A stretch of DNA of 26,023 bases from CAYFRC01 sp050946115. GTDB lineage: Bacteria > Bacillota > Clostridia > Christensenellales > Aristaeellaceae. Position 1 is the first letter of the stretch. The number at the start of each line of letters is the position of its first letter. The stretch is from assembly GCA_050946115.1 (NCBI GenBank), contig JBMNUF010000029.1:1-26023 (forward strand). Direction: 5' to 3'. The position numbers and the translations under genes are program-made. Below are positions 14,109-21,478 of the stretch, piece after piece. The notes beneath the pieces are model-generated. The model saw only the letters and a program-made list of their open reading frames with translations. It was not told the origin of the DNA and searched no databases.

Positions 14109-15014
14109 TTATGGGTTTTGATTCAGATATTCCCTTGCCACCTCATCGACTTCCTCAAGTTGTTCACTGTTCGTCGGATTGTATGCGATTCGCCGAAGCG
14201 ATGGATGCAAAGCGCGCTGATTCTCAGTGGATAGAGCAGGCACAAACATGGATATGATCCAGTATTTCCATATTTCATCCGTCTGATCGGCCTTCAAAAT
14301 ATCCTCCGCGATCTGCGTGGTTTTGGTTTCATACTTGATGAGTAGTGGCACGATCGCTTGCGCAACCGGACAATTGGCATCTTGCAGCCATTCCATAAGC
14401 TCGGGCAGAATCGGAATCACTCTGTCCGGCAATTCATCTTCGAGCCATCTCACAGCATCGATATCGTATTTGTTTCGCGGGACAACCAGAAAGTTCGCAT
14501 TTTCCAGCTGGTATGCAGCTCGCGCGGAAAGCGATTCTCGATTCTTCAGTACATACCATGCGGGGCGCAGGATCATGTCCCATTCGATTCGAACATTTTC
14601 GGCCGCGAATACTGTTTCAAAGTATGGATCCTCTCCCATCGCGTGTATTTCGTATTGCCCGTCGCATTTCGCCTGGAACTTATATACGGTAACTCCGCAC
14701 TTACATTCATGGATAAATCGTTCAGCCGCATCTTCACCGGTATAGGTAATGAGGGGAGCAAGCGGATGTGACTTTCCGGAGGCATCCTTTTTCCATGGAA
14801 CCGAAGGCGCATGGGAGAGGAACTGTACCTTCTCGAGTGTGATGCAAGCCGATTCAATTTCCATATCACAGTCTATCGGGTTTTGTGGAGCATCCCGATG
14901 CAGGTTCAGCTTCTCCACGCGAATCGTCAGCGAAGAAGCTTCATTGGATATAAATGCCCATTCAGAATCGTGAAATTCAAAGTCGTGCACACTGTTTATG
15001 GACTGATACATCAT
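14109..15014 (-). CDS. Two-domain protein: unknown N-terminal domain fused to DUF5071
   Basis: The C-terminal part of this 301-residue protein (about 178-301) matches the DUF5071 pattern: an N/DKYDIDAVRWLEDE start, PILPELMEWLQDANCPVAQA, DEIWKYWIISMF and the ending EEVDEVAREYLN. The N-terminal part (about 1-175) is a beta-rich domain beginning HDFEFHDSEW with NPIDCDMEIESA inside. It resembles domains seen in small clostridial proteins of unknown function. There is no signal peptide. The start overlaps the Nudix stop by four bases (ATGA), so translation is coupled. DUF5071 proteins and relatives sometimes sit beside toxin or immunity genes; here no toxin is visible, so a role as an orphan immunity-like protein is only a guess. 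Confidence 0.68.
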   Translation of the reverse strand: MMYQSINSVHDFEFHDSEWAFISNEASSLTIRVEKLNLHRDAPQNPIDCDMEIESACITLEKVQFLSHAPSVPWKKDASGKSHPLAPLITYTGEDAAERFIHECKCGVTVYKFQAKCDGQYEIHAMGEDPYFETVFAAENVRIEWDMILRPAWYVLKNRESLSARAAYQLENANFLVVPRNKYDIDAVRWLEDELPDRVIPILPELMEWLQDANCPVAQAIVPLLIKYETKTTQIAEDILKADQTDEIWKYWIISMFVPALSTENQRALHPSLRRIAYNPTNSEQLEEVDEVAREYLNQNP

Positions 15015-15496
15015 AGAGCCTCGCTTCGATTGTCGGATGTGGCTGTTTTTTTGATAAAGTCCGAGACTATATGCCGTATCGGCGGGGAGATTTCGGAAAG
15101 GTCTATCTCCTCATGAGTGAAGAAGCGCAGTTCCGTCATCTCTCCGTCCCGCGCCGTAGGCTCTCCACGCCAATGTCGACAGACGTACACCACCTCGAAA
15201 TTGGACACCTCGTCGCCGTTCGGGTAGATGTAATGCGCCTCCGGGCCCGAATTGACGCAGAAGAACTCGAGCTCCTCCGCAATCACGCCCATCTCCTCGT
15301 ACAGTTCCCTTTTGGCGCAATCCTCGATGTACTCGTCGATTTCTGCGGCGCCTCCGGCATAGCCCCATTTTCCGTTGTCGCTGCGCCTGCCCAAAAGGAT
15401 GCGGCCGCGTTTGTCGACGCATATGACGCCGGCTGCGCACTGAATGATCGTCCTGTGCCCTACGAGCTTTCGCATCTCAGCGATATAATCGGACAC
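15011..15496 (-). CDS. Nudix hydrolase
   Basis: This 161-residue pyrophosphohydrolase cleaves nucleoside-diphosphate-linked compounds using a metal. The Nudix box fits the consensus exactly: G49, E55, R63-E64-L65, E67-E68, G70 and V71. It is preceded by the usual GKWGYAGG strand-loop. Upstream, LLGRRSDNGKW resembles Nudix proteins acting on nucleotide substrates, but specificity is not readable. The start is a GTG at 15496 with GAGGTGAT upstream. It is coupled by a 4-base overlap with the downstream DUF5071 fusion gene. A TATAAT box lies about 50 bases upstream. Confidence 0.9.
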   Translation of the reverse strand: MSDYIAEMRKLVGHRTIIQCAAGVICVDKRGRILLGRRSDNGKWGYAGGAAEIDEYIEDCAKRELYEEMGVIAEELEFFCVNSGPEAHYIYPNGDEVSNFEVVYVCRHWRGEPTARDGEMTELRFFTHEEIDLSEISPPIRHIVSDFIKKTATSDNRSEAL

Positions 15497-15544
15497 GCCC
15501 CATCACCTCGCCCATTCCGACTCTTTTCTATCGTGTACGGAAGT

Positions 15545-15550
15545 ATTATA
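15545..15550 (-). promoter_or_regulatory. Possible -10 box for the Nudix operon
   Basis: A perfect TATAAT occurs on the minus strand about 50 bases before the Nudix start, but I find no convincing -35 hexamer at 16-18 bases. It is the only promoter-like element seen in the 164-base gap to the TPM protein gene. Confidence 0.35.
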
Positions 15551-15660
15551 CACAGTATGACACGGGAAAATTGCATTCCATCAAGATTAACGGATTGCAC
15601 CGTATCCATGAAGCGAATCGGCGCTTTCGCGAGATTGCAAAAGCGCCGAAAAGTGTGTCG

Positions 15661-16752
15661 CTACTTTCTGCCGGCACCGCCGCCGCGACTTCCGCCACCG
15701 CCGCCTGAGCGTCCGCCGCCAAAGCCACTGCCCGAACGGCTGCCGCCAAAGCTGCCGCTTGAACGACCGCTGCCGAAACCGCCGGAACGGCTACTCCCGA
15801 ATCCGCCGAATGAGCTGCCGCCGCCAAAAAAACTGCGCCCGCTGCCGCTTCCGCGGCTCGATCCGCCGCCGCCCGTTCGGCTGCCGCCAAAGCCGCCGAA
15901 GTTTGACCTGTCGGAGCCGCTTCTGCTGCTGCCGAAGGGAGAGCGGTAGGAGCGCCCGAAGCCGCCCGTGGGGGGCGGGGGTGGCGGAGGAGACCACCAC
16001 CATCTTCTGCGGGGCATGATGGGAGGCATCATCGGCCCAAAGAAGAAAAACCTTCTGCGCCGCCTCGGCATCCAAACGATCAGGAGGATAACCAAAATGA
16101 ATACGAGCGCTCCGAAGACGGGGAAACCGCCGCCTTCCCGATCCGCTTCCCTGCGTCCGCGCGCCGTTTCGGGCGGCGCGTAGGGCGCATCCTGTGCCGC
16201 AGAGCTTGCGGAAATTCGATTCTGCAGTTCCGCATCCGTAAGCAAGTTGAGGTTTACGGAGTAGATTTCGCACATCTCGCCGAACAACTTGTTAAAGATC
16301 GCCTTTACGCCCGCATCGTAGTTCTTTGCGGCAAAGGACGGTTCCAAGTAGGTGTTCAGCCAGTCGCTGATCTGCGAAATCGCGATGTGCTTTTCAAGCC
16401 CCGTGCCAACGGAGAGATAATAGTTGTCGTCCTCGATGGCGAGCAGGAGCACCATGCCGTTATTCTGCTCTGCAGAGCCCACGCCCCATTGGTTCAGAAT
16501 TTCCATCGCATAGTCGTCAATGGCGTAGCTTCCGGTGGTTGCGAGCGTCACCACGGCAATCTGTCCGCCGCACGCTTCGTACAGGCGGTCGTTGTTCAAT
16601 ACGATCGCCGCGCGCGTCTCATACGAGAGCACGTCCGCTTTGTCCAGCACATAGAAATCATCCGTCGGTTGCACGACCTTTATATCTGCAAGCGCGGTTT
16701 GCGCGGCAAAGAGCAAGACGATCATGCACCAAAGTGCAAATTTTTTGCGCAT
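15661..16752 (-). CDS. TPM-domain membrane protein with low-complexity Gly/Ser/Arg/Phe tail (YgcG-like)
   Basis: This 363-residue protein has a signal peptide (1-22), a TPM domain outside the membrane (about 30-165, with FYVLDKADVLS, WGVGSAEQNNGMVLLLAI and YYLSVGTGLE), a linker, and one transmembrane helix (about 211-228). A cytosolic stretch follows with an Arg run, FFFF, RRRWWW and seven prolines, and then about 100 residues made almost only of G, S, R and F. The TPM family is named for a thylakoid phosphatase but is mostly of unknown function. Gly-rich tails are common; the Arg-rich, homopolymer-studded one here is unusual. AGGAG lies six bases before the ATG. It is the last gene after xpaC, telA and the LemA-like gene. 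Confidence 0.85.
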   Translation of the reverse strand: MRKKFALWCMIVLLFAAQTALADIKVVQPTDDFYVLDKADVLSYETRAAIVLNNDRLYEACGGQIAVVTLATTGSYAIDDYAMEILNQWGVGSAEQNNGMVLLLAIEDDNYYLSVGTGLEKHIAISQISDWLNTYLEPSFAAKNYDAGVKAIFNKLFGEMCEIYSVNLNLLTDAELQNRISASSAAQDAPYAPPETARGRREADREGGGFPVFGALVFILVILLIVWMPRRRRRFFFFGPMMPPIMPRRRWWWSPPPPPPPTGGFGRSYRSPFGSSRSGSDRSNFGGFGGSRTGGGGSSRGSGSGRSFFGGGSSFGGFGSSRSGGFGSGRSSGSFGGSRSGSGFGGGRSGGGGGSRGGGAGRK

Positions 16753-16770
16753 CTCATTCTCCTTCCTATC

Positions 16771-17304
16771 CTATCGAAACGCCTCTAACTTTCCGACGCC
16801 ACCCAAGACGGACACGAGGTTCTTGGGAAACGTCGAAAGGTCCGCGTTAAAGGCATCCGCAGCTGCGTTATAGGGATCGTGTTCGATGGTGTTCTCGCGG
16901 GATTTGTATTCGGCATACAGCCCCGAAACCTTTTTGCTCACGCTGTCCTCGAGCCTTAGGTTTCCCAGCGCCTCATATGCGGCATAGAACGCGTCCGTCA
17001 GTTCGGTATACGCAAGATAGCGGTCGCTCTTATCCGCTGTCGAAAGCACCTTGGAGACCTTTTCGGAAAGCGTCGTTTCGACGCCGTTCGCCTCACAGAT
17101 CGCTGCGAGCGATTTCGCCGCCTCGGACGCCTGCCTCAAGTCGTAATCAATGCAAAGCTCGTCGTTGTTCGCGCCGTGGTAATACACGTTTTCGGCTGCG
17201 TTTTTCGCCGCCAACAGGGGGCCTCGCCCCGAGATGCCGATGGACGAAAGCGCGACGAATGCGAATATGACCCACGCGACCGCACGGTTCTTGAGTATCT
17301 GCAT
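16771..17304 (-). CDS. LemA-like membrane-anchored protein
   Basis: The 177-residue protein has one N-terminal hydrophobic segment (about 8-28) and then a helical extracytoplasmic or cytosolic domain. Its C-terminal end YNAAADAFNADLSTFPKNLV matches the YN-x-N-FP-N pattern of LemA proteins, which are helical-bundle membrane proteins often encoded beside TPM proteins. The rest is divergent from LemA and shorter than the usual 185-200 residues. The start at 17304 is used because GGGAGG precedes that ATG by four bases; an ATG four codons earlier covers the site. It lies between telA (19 bases upstream) and the TPM gene (18 bases downstream), so all are co-transcribed. Confidence 0.72.
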   Translation of the reverse strand: MQILKNRAVAWVIFAFVALSSIGISGRGPLLAAKNAAENVYYHGANNDELCIDYDLRQASEAAKSLAAICEANGVETTLSEKVSKVLSTADKSDRYLAYTELTDAFYAAYEALGNLRLEDSVSKKVSGLYAEYKSRENTIEHDPYNAAADAFNADLSTFPKNLVSVLGGVGKLEAFR

Positions 17305-17323
17305 AGTTCCTCCCATTCCCCTG

Positions 17324-18460
17324 TCAGTTGATCTCCATCAGCTTTTCGCGCAGGCGCTTTTCGATCGCGGCGAGTTCCTTCTCCGCTGCCTCTCTCTTCG
17401 CCCTGCCGTCGCGCTGGATGGCGAGGACTTCGTCCATGGTGCTGATGAGCAGTTCGTTTGTATGGGTGAGCGTCTCGATGTCCACGATGCCGCGCTCGGC
17501 CTCCTTCGCGGTCTCAACCGTCGCGGTGTGGAGCGCTTCGGCGTTGCTCTTGAGGAGCGAATTCGTAAGATCGGTGACGGCTCTCTGCGCCTCGAGCGCC
17601 TCCTGCGAGTGGTGCAGCCCGAGCGCGAGTACCATCTGGCTCTTCCAAAGCGGAATGGTGTTTACCAACGAGGACTGGATCTTTTCCGCCATGGTCTGGT
17701 TGCTGTTTTGCAGCAGGCGAATCTGCGGCGCCATCTGCAGGGAGACGTTCCGCGTCAGCTCCAGGTCGTAAATTTTTTTCTCGAAGCGGTCGATCTTTGC
17801 GGCGAGGTCGTTCACGGCCTGCGCGTCCTCGGGCAGATTGCTTTTGCGCGCCTTTTCCTGCGCCGCGACGAGCTCGTTTTCCCTCACGGACTTGACGCAC
17901 AGCTTGCCCGCCTCGATGTACATGGAGAGCTCCTTAAAATACGTGAGGTTCTCCTCGTAGAGCTGATCGAGCGTCGCGATGTCCTTCAGCAGCTGAATCT
18001 GGTGCTGTTCGAGGCCGGCGACGATTTTGTTCACGTTCGTCTCCGCATCCGTATACTGCGCCTGCAGCTTCGCGAGACGGTTCACATTTTTCTTAAAGAA
18101 GCCGAAGATGCCGGATTTCTCCTCCTCGGCCGCGGAGAACCCCTTCAGTTCCGCGATGAGTGTGCCGATCATGTCTCCGATCGGCCCTAAATCCTTCGTC
18201 TGCACGTTCCTGAGCGCAGCGTCCGAGAAGCCCGCGATCTTCTGCTGCGCGGCGGAGCCGTAGGAAAACACCTGATCGGTGTTGGTGATGTCGATCTTCT
18301 GCGCGAACGCGTCGATGATCTGCTGCTCCTCCTCGGTGAACTTCTGCTTGTACTGTTCCGCCGCGGATGCGGTCTGCTCTACCACGGGCGCAATCTCCTG
18401 CAGCGCCGTCTTTGCCGCCTGCGCCCCCGCAGGATCCAGTGTCAAATTGATTTCAGCCAT
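17324..18460 (-). CDS. telA: TelA/KlaA toxic anion resistance family protein
   Basis: The 378-residue, almost entirely helical and coiled-coil protein matches the TelA family (tellurite or toxic-anion resistance, also linked to lantibiotic tolerance and envelope stress). Family blocks include EQHQIQLLKDIATLDQLYE, ELSMYIEAGKL, LELTRNVSLQMAPQIRLLQ, SNQTMAEKIQSSLVNTIPLWK and the C-terminal THTNELLISTMDEVLAIQRDG stretch. There is no signal peptide, so it is cytosolic and probably works with XpaC at the membrane. Its start overlaps the xpaC stop by eight bases, a typical translational coupling for this conserved pair. The ribosome binding site GGGAGAGG lies inside the end of xpaC. Confidence 0.93.
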   Translation of the reverse strand: MAEINLTLDPAGAQAAKTALQEIAPVVEQTASAAEQYKQKFTEEEQQIIDAFAQKIDITNTDQVFSYGSAAQQKIAGFSDAALRNVQTKDLGPIGDMIGTLIAELKGFSAAEEEKSGIFGFFKKNVNRLAKLQAQYTDAETNVNKIVAGLEQHQIQLLKDIATLDQLYEENLTYFKELSMYIEAGKLCVKSVRENELVAAQEKARKSNLPEDAQAVNDLAAKIDRFEKKIYDLELTRNVSLQMAPQIRLLQNSNQTMAEKIQSSLVNTIPLWKSQMVLALGLHHSQEALEAQRAVTDLTNSLLKSNAEALHTATVETAKEAERGIVDIETLTHTNELLISTMDEVLAIQRDGRAKREAAEKELAAIEKRLREKLMEIN

Positions 18461-19115
18461 GTTGTACCTCTCCCTTCAATATGTTTGTGATGCCTTCATC
18501 CGTGAGACCGTCGCTTTTGATCATCGTCTCCAGCACGGAGACGTCCGTGGACATGTCCAGCGCCTCGTCCTTATACAGCACATCCAGCTGCTTTTCGAAC
18601 GCAACCGCGATCAGGTCGAGGCTGTTCTCCACGCTCTTCATGCCCTTTTCGATGTTGCCGCCGGTGATGTTCGTATCGTACAACCTGCGGTACTGTTCCA
18701 AGAGCTTCGCCGTCATCGGCAGGTAGTACTGCATAAAGCGCCGCACCTGCGATGCCCGTTCGGGCTTCTCCGCGACCGCCTTCAGGATGCGCGTACCTGC
18801 ATCATCCATGCGGTCGAGCTTTTGCGTGATCTCCGCCGCATCGAGCGCCTTGTTCGCTTCTCGCAGGTCGCGAAGTGCCTTTTGGCTGTCTGAGATCAGC
18901 ATGTCGATGCTGTCGTCGCCCGTTCTGAGCACCTCTTCCGCCTCCACCGTTTCGCCGGGGAAGAACCGTTTTCCGACGAAGTACCCCGCCGCCGAAAACG
19001 CCGCGAGCAGGAGCAGTCCCCACACCGTCGTGGGCTTGATGACGAGGGAAAACACGGGCCATACCGCCGCCGCAATATAGATCGGCACTGCGGAAGGAAT
19101 TGTCTTGGTTTTCAT
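18453..19115 (-). CDS. xpaC: XpaC-like protein (5-bromo-4-chloroindolyl phosphate hydrolysis family)
   Basis: The 220-residue protein has two hydrophobic helices near the N-terminus (about 9-27 and 31-46) followed by a helical cytosolic domain. The domain contains the XpaC patterns MLISDSQKALRDLREANKAL, FMQYYLPMTAKLLEQYR and SLDLIAVAFEKQLDVLY. Despite the family name it is not an established phosphatase; it is the usual genomic partner of TelA. The ATG at 19115 has GAGGTGA upstream; a GTG three codons earlier overlaps that site. It is the first gene of the xpaC-telA-lemA-like-TPM operon and has a good promoter in front, divergent from pfkA. Confidence 0.9.
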   Translation of the reverse strand: MKTKTIPSAVPIYIAAAVWPVFSLVIKPTTVWGLLLLAAFSAAGYFVGKRFFPGETVEAEEVLRTGDDSIDMLISDSQKALRDLREANKALDAAEITQKLDRMDDAGTRILKAVAEKPERASQVRRFMQYYLPMTAKLLEQYRRLYDTNITGGNIEKGMKSVENSLDLIAVAFEKQLDVLYKDEALDMSTDVSVLETMIKSDGLTDEGITNILKGEVQHG

Positions 19116-19134
19116 CTGCTTCACCTCGCTTTTT

Positions 19135-19163
19135 ATTGTATCGTAAAGTGCTGTGATTTACAA
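19135..19163 (-). promoter_or_regulatory. Promoter of the xpaC-telA operon
   Basis: The minus strand has TTGTAA (19158-19163), a 17-base spacer and TACAAT (19135-19140), about 20 bases before the xpaC start. A TTGACA further upstream (19200-19206 region) lacks a matching -10. Confidence 0.75.
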
Positions 19164-19213
19164 GACAAATTGTATGAAATCCACATTTTTCCTGCCGAAA
19201 TGTCAAAAAAAGC

Positions 19214-19242
19214 TTTTCATCGCCCGCCTTTTCTGTTATAAT
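19214..19242 (+). promoter_or_regulatory. Promoter of pfkA
   Basis: TTTTCA (19214-19219), a 17-base spacer and perfect TATAAT (19237-19242) with an extended TG at 19234-19235 lie about 37 bases before pfkA. It is divergent from the xpaC promoter, with about 50 bases between them. Confidence 0.78.
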
Positions 19243-19279
19243 GGGGGCACCAAACGAATACTGAGCGGAGGGGAAAACC

Positions 19280-20347
19280 ATGAAGCGAAGAATCGGCATT
19301 CTAACGGCGGGCGGCGACTGCCCGGGTCTCAACGCGACGATTCGCGGTGTCGCCAAGGCGGCATATGCCCTTTTTGACGCGGAGATCGTCGGCATTAACG
19401 GCGGGTTTGAAGGATTGATCGGCGGCACATATACCGAAATGAGCAGCCGCGACTTCTCCGGCATCCTGACGCGCGGCGGCACCATCTTGGGCACGGCGCG
19501 GACGCCGTATCGCAACATGCGCGTAATCGGCGACGATCGCGTCGACAAGGTCGCCCAAATGAAGGACAACTACAAATGGTTGAAGCTCGACTGCCTCGTC
19601 ACTTTGGGCGGCAACGGCACGCACAAAACCGCAAACCTCCTCGCAGAGGAGGGGTTGAACGTCATCGGACTCCCCAAGACCATCGATAACGACATTTGGG
19701 GTACGGATGTGACGTTCGGTTTCCACACGGCCTGCGACATCGCAACCGATGTCATCGACCGTATCCACACCACGGCGGACAGTCACGGCAGGGTCATGGT
19801 CATCGAGATCATGGGCAACAAGGTGGGCTGGCTCACGCTGAATTCCGGCGTCGCCGGCGGCGCGGACGTGATTCTCATCCCCGAGATTCCCTATGACATA
19901 AATAACGTCATCAAGGCGGTCGAGGCGCGCGAACGGGCGAAGAAGGGCTTTTCCATCATCGCCGTCGCAGAGGGCGCTGTATCCAAGGAAGAGGCCTCCG
20001 CCAAGAAGAAGGACAAATCGAACGACGACAACCCCTATCGCACCGTCTCCCACCGCATCGCAGAGCAGATTCAGGAAGCGACCGGGCTCGAGACGCGGAC
20101 CGTCATCCCCGGGCACATCCAGCGCGGCGGAAGCCCCTCCTCGTTCGACCGCGTTCTCGCAACCGCCTTTGGCGTACATGCCGCCGAGCTCATCCGCGAA
20201 GAAGTCTACGGCGTCACCGTTGCGATGGAGGGCGGAAAAGTCATCCACAACAAGCTGAGCGATGTGGCGGGGCGTACGAAATTCGTGCCTACGGATCACC
20301 AGCTCGTGATTACCGCAAGGGACATCGGCATCTCCTTCGGCGACTGA
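19280..20347 (+). CDS. pfkA: 6-phosphofructokinase (ATP- or PPi-dependent, clostridial subgroup)
   Basis: This 355-residue enzyme phosphorylates fructose 6-phosphate to the 1,6-bisphosphate, the committing step of glycolysis. Motifs are GILTAGGDCPGLNA (6-19), GGNGT (110-114), PKTIDND (132-138) with the catalytic aspartate D136, an MGNKVGWL segment and GHIQRGGSPSSFDR. At the phosphoryl-donor site it has Gly at the position equivalent to E. coli G104 but Lys (K133) at the equivalent of G124. This mix belongs to the large mixed-substrate group; Gly generally indicates ATP and the Lys is shared with PPi enzymes. Asn replaces the usual Asp/Glu in GGDG. A clear ribosome binding site (GGAGGGG) precedes the ATG. 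Confidence 0.93.
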   Translation: MKRRIGILTAGGDCPGLNATIRGVAKAAYALFDAEIVGINGGFEGLIGGTYTEMSSRDFSGILTRGGTILGTARTPYRNMRVIGDDRVDKVAQMKDNYKWLKLDCLVTLGGNGTHKTANLLAEEGLNVIGLPKTIDNDIWGTDVTFGFHTACDIATDVIDRIHTTADSHGRVMVIEIMGNKVGWLTLNSGVAGGADVILIPEIPYDINNVIKAVEARERAKKGFSIIAVAEGAVSKEEASAKKKDKSNDDNPYRTVSHRIAEQIQEATGLETRTVIPGHIQRGGSPSSFDRVLATAFGVHAAELIREEVYGVTVAMEGGKVIHNKLSDVAGRTKFVPTDHQLVITARDIGISFGD

Positions 20348-20362
20348 TTCACACAGGGAAAA

Positions 20363-20399
20363 GCGGTATTTCCCGCGGGGTTTCTGCGGGAAATACCGC
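20363..20399 (+). other. Perfect 14-bp hairpin after pfkA
   Basis: GCGGTATTTCCCGC (20363-20376) pairs perfectly with 20386-20399 around loop GGGGTTTCT. There is no T run after it. It may stabilise the pfkA mRNA 3' end or act with the terminator 45 bases downstream. Confidence 0.6.
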
Positions 20400-20442
20400 A
20401 CTCCCGGCAGTGCCATACGTATCCGAACTTACGCGCCGCACG

Positions 20443-20473
20443 CGGCTCGTTCCGATACAGACCGAGCCGTTTT
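20443..20473 (+). terminator. Probable intrinsic terminator after pfkA
   Basis: CGGCTCG (20443-20449) and CGAGCCG (20463-20469) form a GC-rich stem with a 13-base loop, followed by TTTT (20470-20473). It lies about 100 bases past the pfkA stop and upstream of degV. Confidence 0.65.
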
Positions 20474-20529
20474 CCTGTGTCTGCGGACGGTTCCGCGCCG
20501 CATCAACGCTTTTTCACTGTATCGCATTA

Positions 20530-20552
20530 AGGCGCGACATGAAACCGCGCCT
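20530..20552 (+). other. Hairpin in the degV leader
   Basis: AGGCGCG pairs with CGCGCCT around a nine-base loop, ending about 30 bases before the degV start. It has no T run. It could affect degV translation or be a protein-binding inverted repeat. No confident degV promoter was found in 20474-20580. Confidence 0.4.
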
Positions 20553-20581
20553 CTACAAAACGCAAACAGGAGGAGTAGACC

Positions 20582-21466
20582 ATGGGTTACCGATTAATGG
20601 CGGACGCGGCGTGCGACCTGCCCGCCGCATATACCAAGGAGAAAGGTATTTTGGTCCTCCCGATACCCGTGACATTCAACGGCGTGGAGTATGCCGCAGG
20701 CAACGATCCGGACGCGCCTGGCTATCTCGATCCCCACGCCTTCTACACTGCGCAAAAAAACGGAGCGACCAGTTCAACCGCGCAGATTAATCCCGGGCTG
20801 ATCGAAGAAGCCATGCGCACCATTCTCGAAGCGGGCGACGACGTGCTGTATATGACGCTTGCCGCACCCCTCAGCGGCACCTACGCCAATGCCCGTTTCG
20901 CGGCGCAAAACCTCTCCAAGAAATTCCCCGACAGGCAAATCGCCGTCGTCGATTCCAAGTGCGTGTCCCTTGGCTTCGGCATGCTCGTATGGCTCACGCA
21001 GCGCGAAAAGGAAAACGGAGCGACCTTCGAAGAGATCGTTTCCTTTGCCGAGGCCGCCCGCTCCCGTGTGCGGCACTGGTTCACCGTGGCAGACCTTCAA
21101 TATCTCAAAAAGAGCGGCAGAATCTCCGCCACGAGCGCGGTCATCGGCACGGTGCTCAACGTCAAGCCCGTGCTCTATGTGGATCCGGACGGGCGTCTCG
21201 TGCTGCGCGAAAAGGTCACGGGGCGCAAAAAAGCGCTCAGCACCCTCATAGTGCACATGGAGGAGGATCGTGCGGATACGCGCAACTGCCCTGTCTTTAT
21301 TTCCCACTGCGATGCGGGGGACGACGTGGATCTTCTCGCCGGGCAGGTCGAGAAAAAATTTGGCGTGAAACCGAGCATCATAAACCTCGTCACCCCCATC
21401 ATCGGGACGCATGTCGGGTTCGGCACCATTGCATTGTTTTACTGCACCGGCACAGACGGAAAGTGA
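20582..21466 (+). CDS. DegV family fatty-acid-binding protein (FakB-like)
   Basis: This 294-residue two-domain EDD-fold protein belongs to the family whose FakB members hold an acyl chain for phosphorylation by FakA in the cytosol, feeding host or medium fatty acids into phospholipid. Family blocks are the TSSTAQINP loop (63-71) with the Ser/Thr residues near the lipid carboxylate, PLSGTYANA (96-104), the LKKSGRIS segment (about 175-182) and the ending GTHVGFGTIALFY containing the conserved His. AGGAGGAG precedes the ATG. No FakA kinase is in the window. The secreted IseA-like gene follows after 12 bases, so both are probably one transcript. Confidence 0.9.
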   Translation: MGYRLMADAACDLPAAYTKEKGILVLPIPVTFNGVEYAAGNDPDAPGYLDPHAFYTAQKNGATSSTAQINPGLIEEAMRTILEAGDDVLYMTLAAPLSGTYANARFAAQNLSKKFPDRQIAVVDSKCVSLGFGMLVWLTQREKENGATFEEIVSFAEAARSRVRHWFTVADLQYLKKSGRISATSAVIGTVLNVKPVLYVDPDGRLVLREKVTGRKKALSTLIVHMEEDRADTRNCPVFISHCDAGDDVDLLAGQVEKKFGVKPSIINLVTPIIGTHVGFGTIALFYCTGTDGK

Positions 21467-21478
21467 GGATACACCTGC

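Noticed and set aside
15071..15949. Long open frame on the plus strand with a proline-rich end
   Set aside because: It lies antisense to the Nudix gene and the Gly/Arg-rich end of the TPM gene. The Pro, Leu and Arg richness is simply the complement of GC-rich Gly/Ser/Arg codons, and no ribosome binding site or known domain is present.
17234..18190. A 318-codon plus-strand open frame opposite telA
   Set aside because: It is an antisense shadow. The minus strand encodes a clear TelA protein overlapping xpaC in the usual way.
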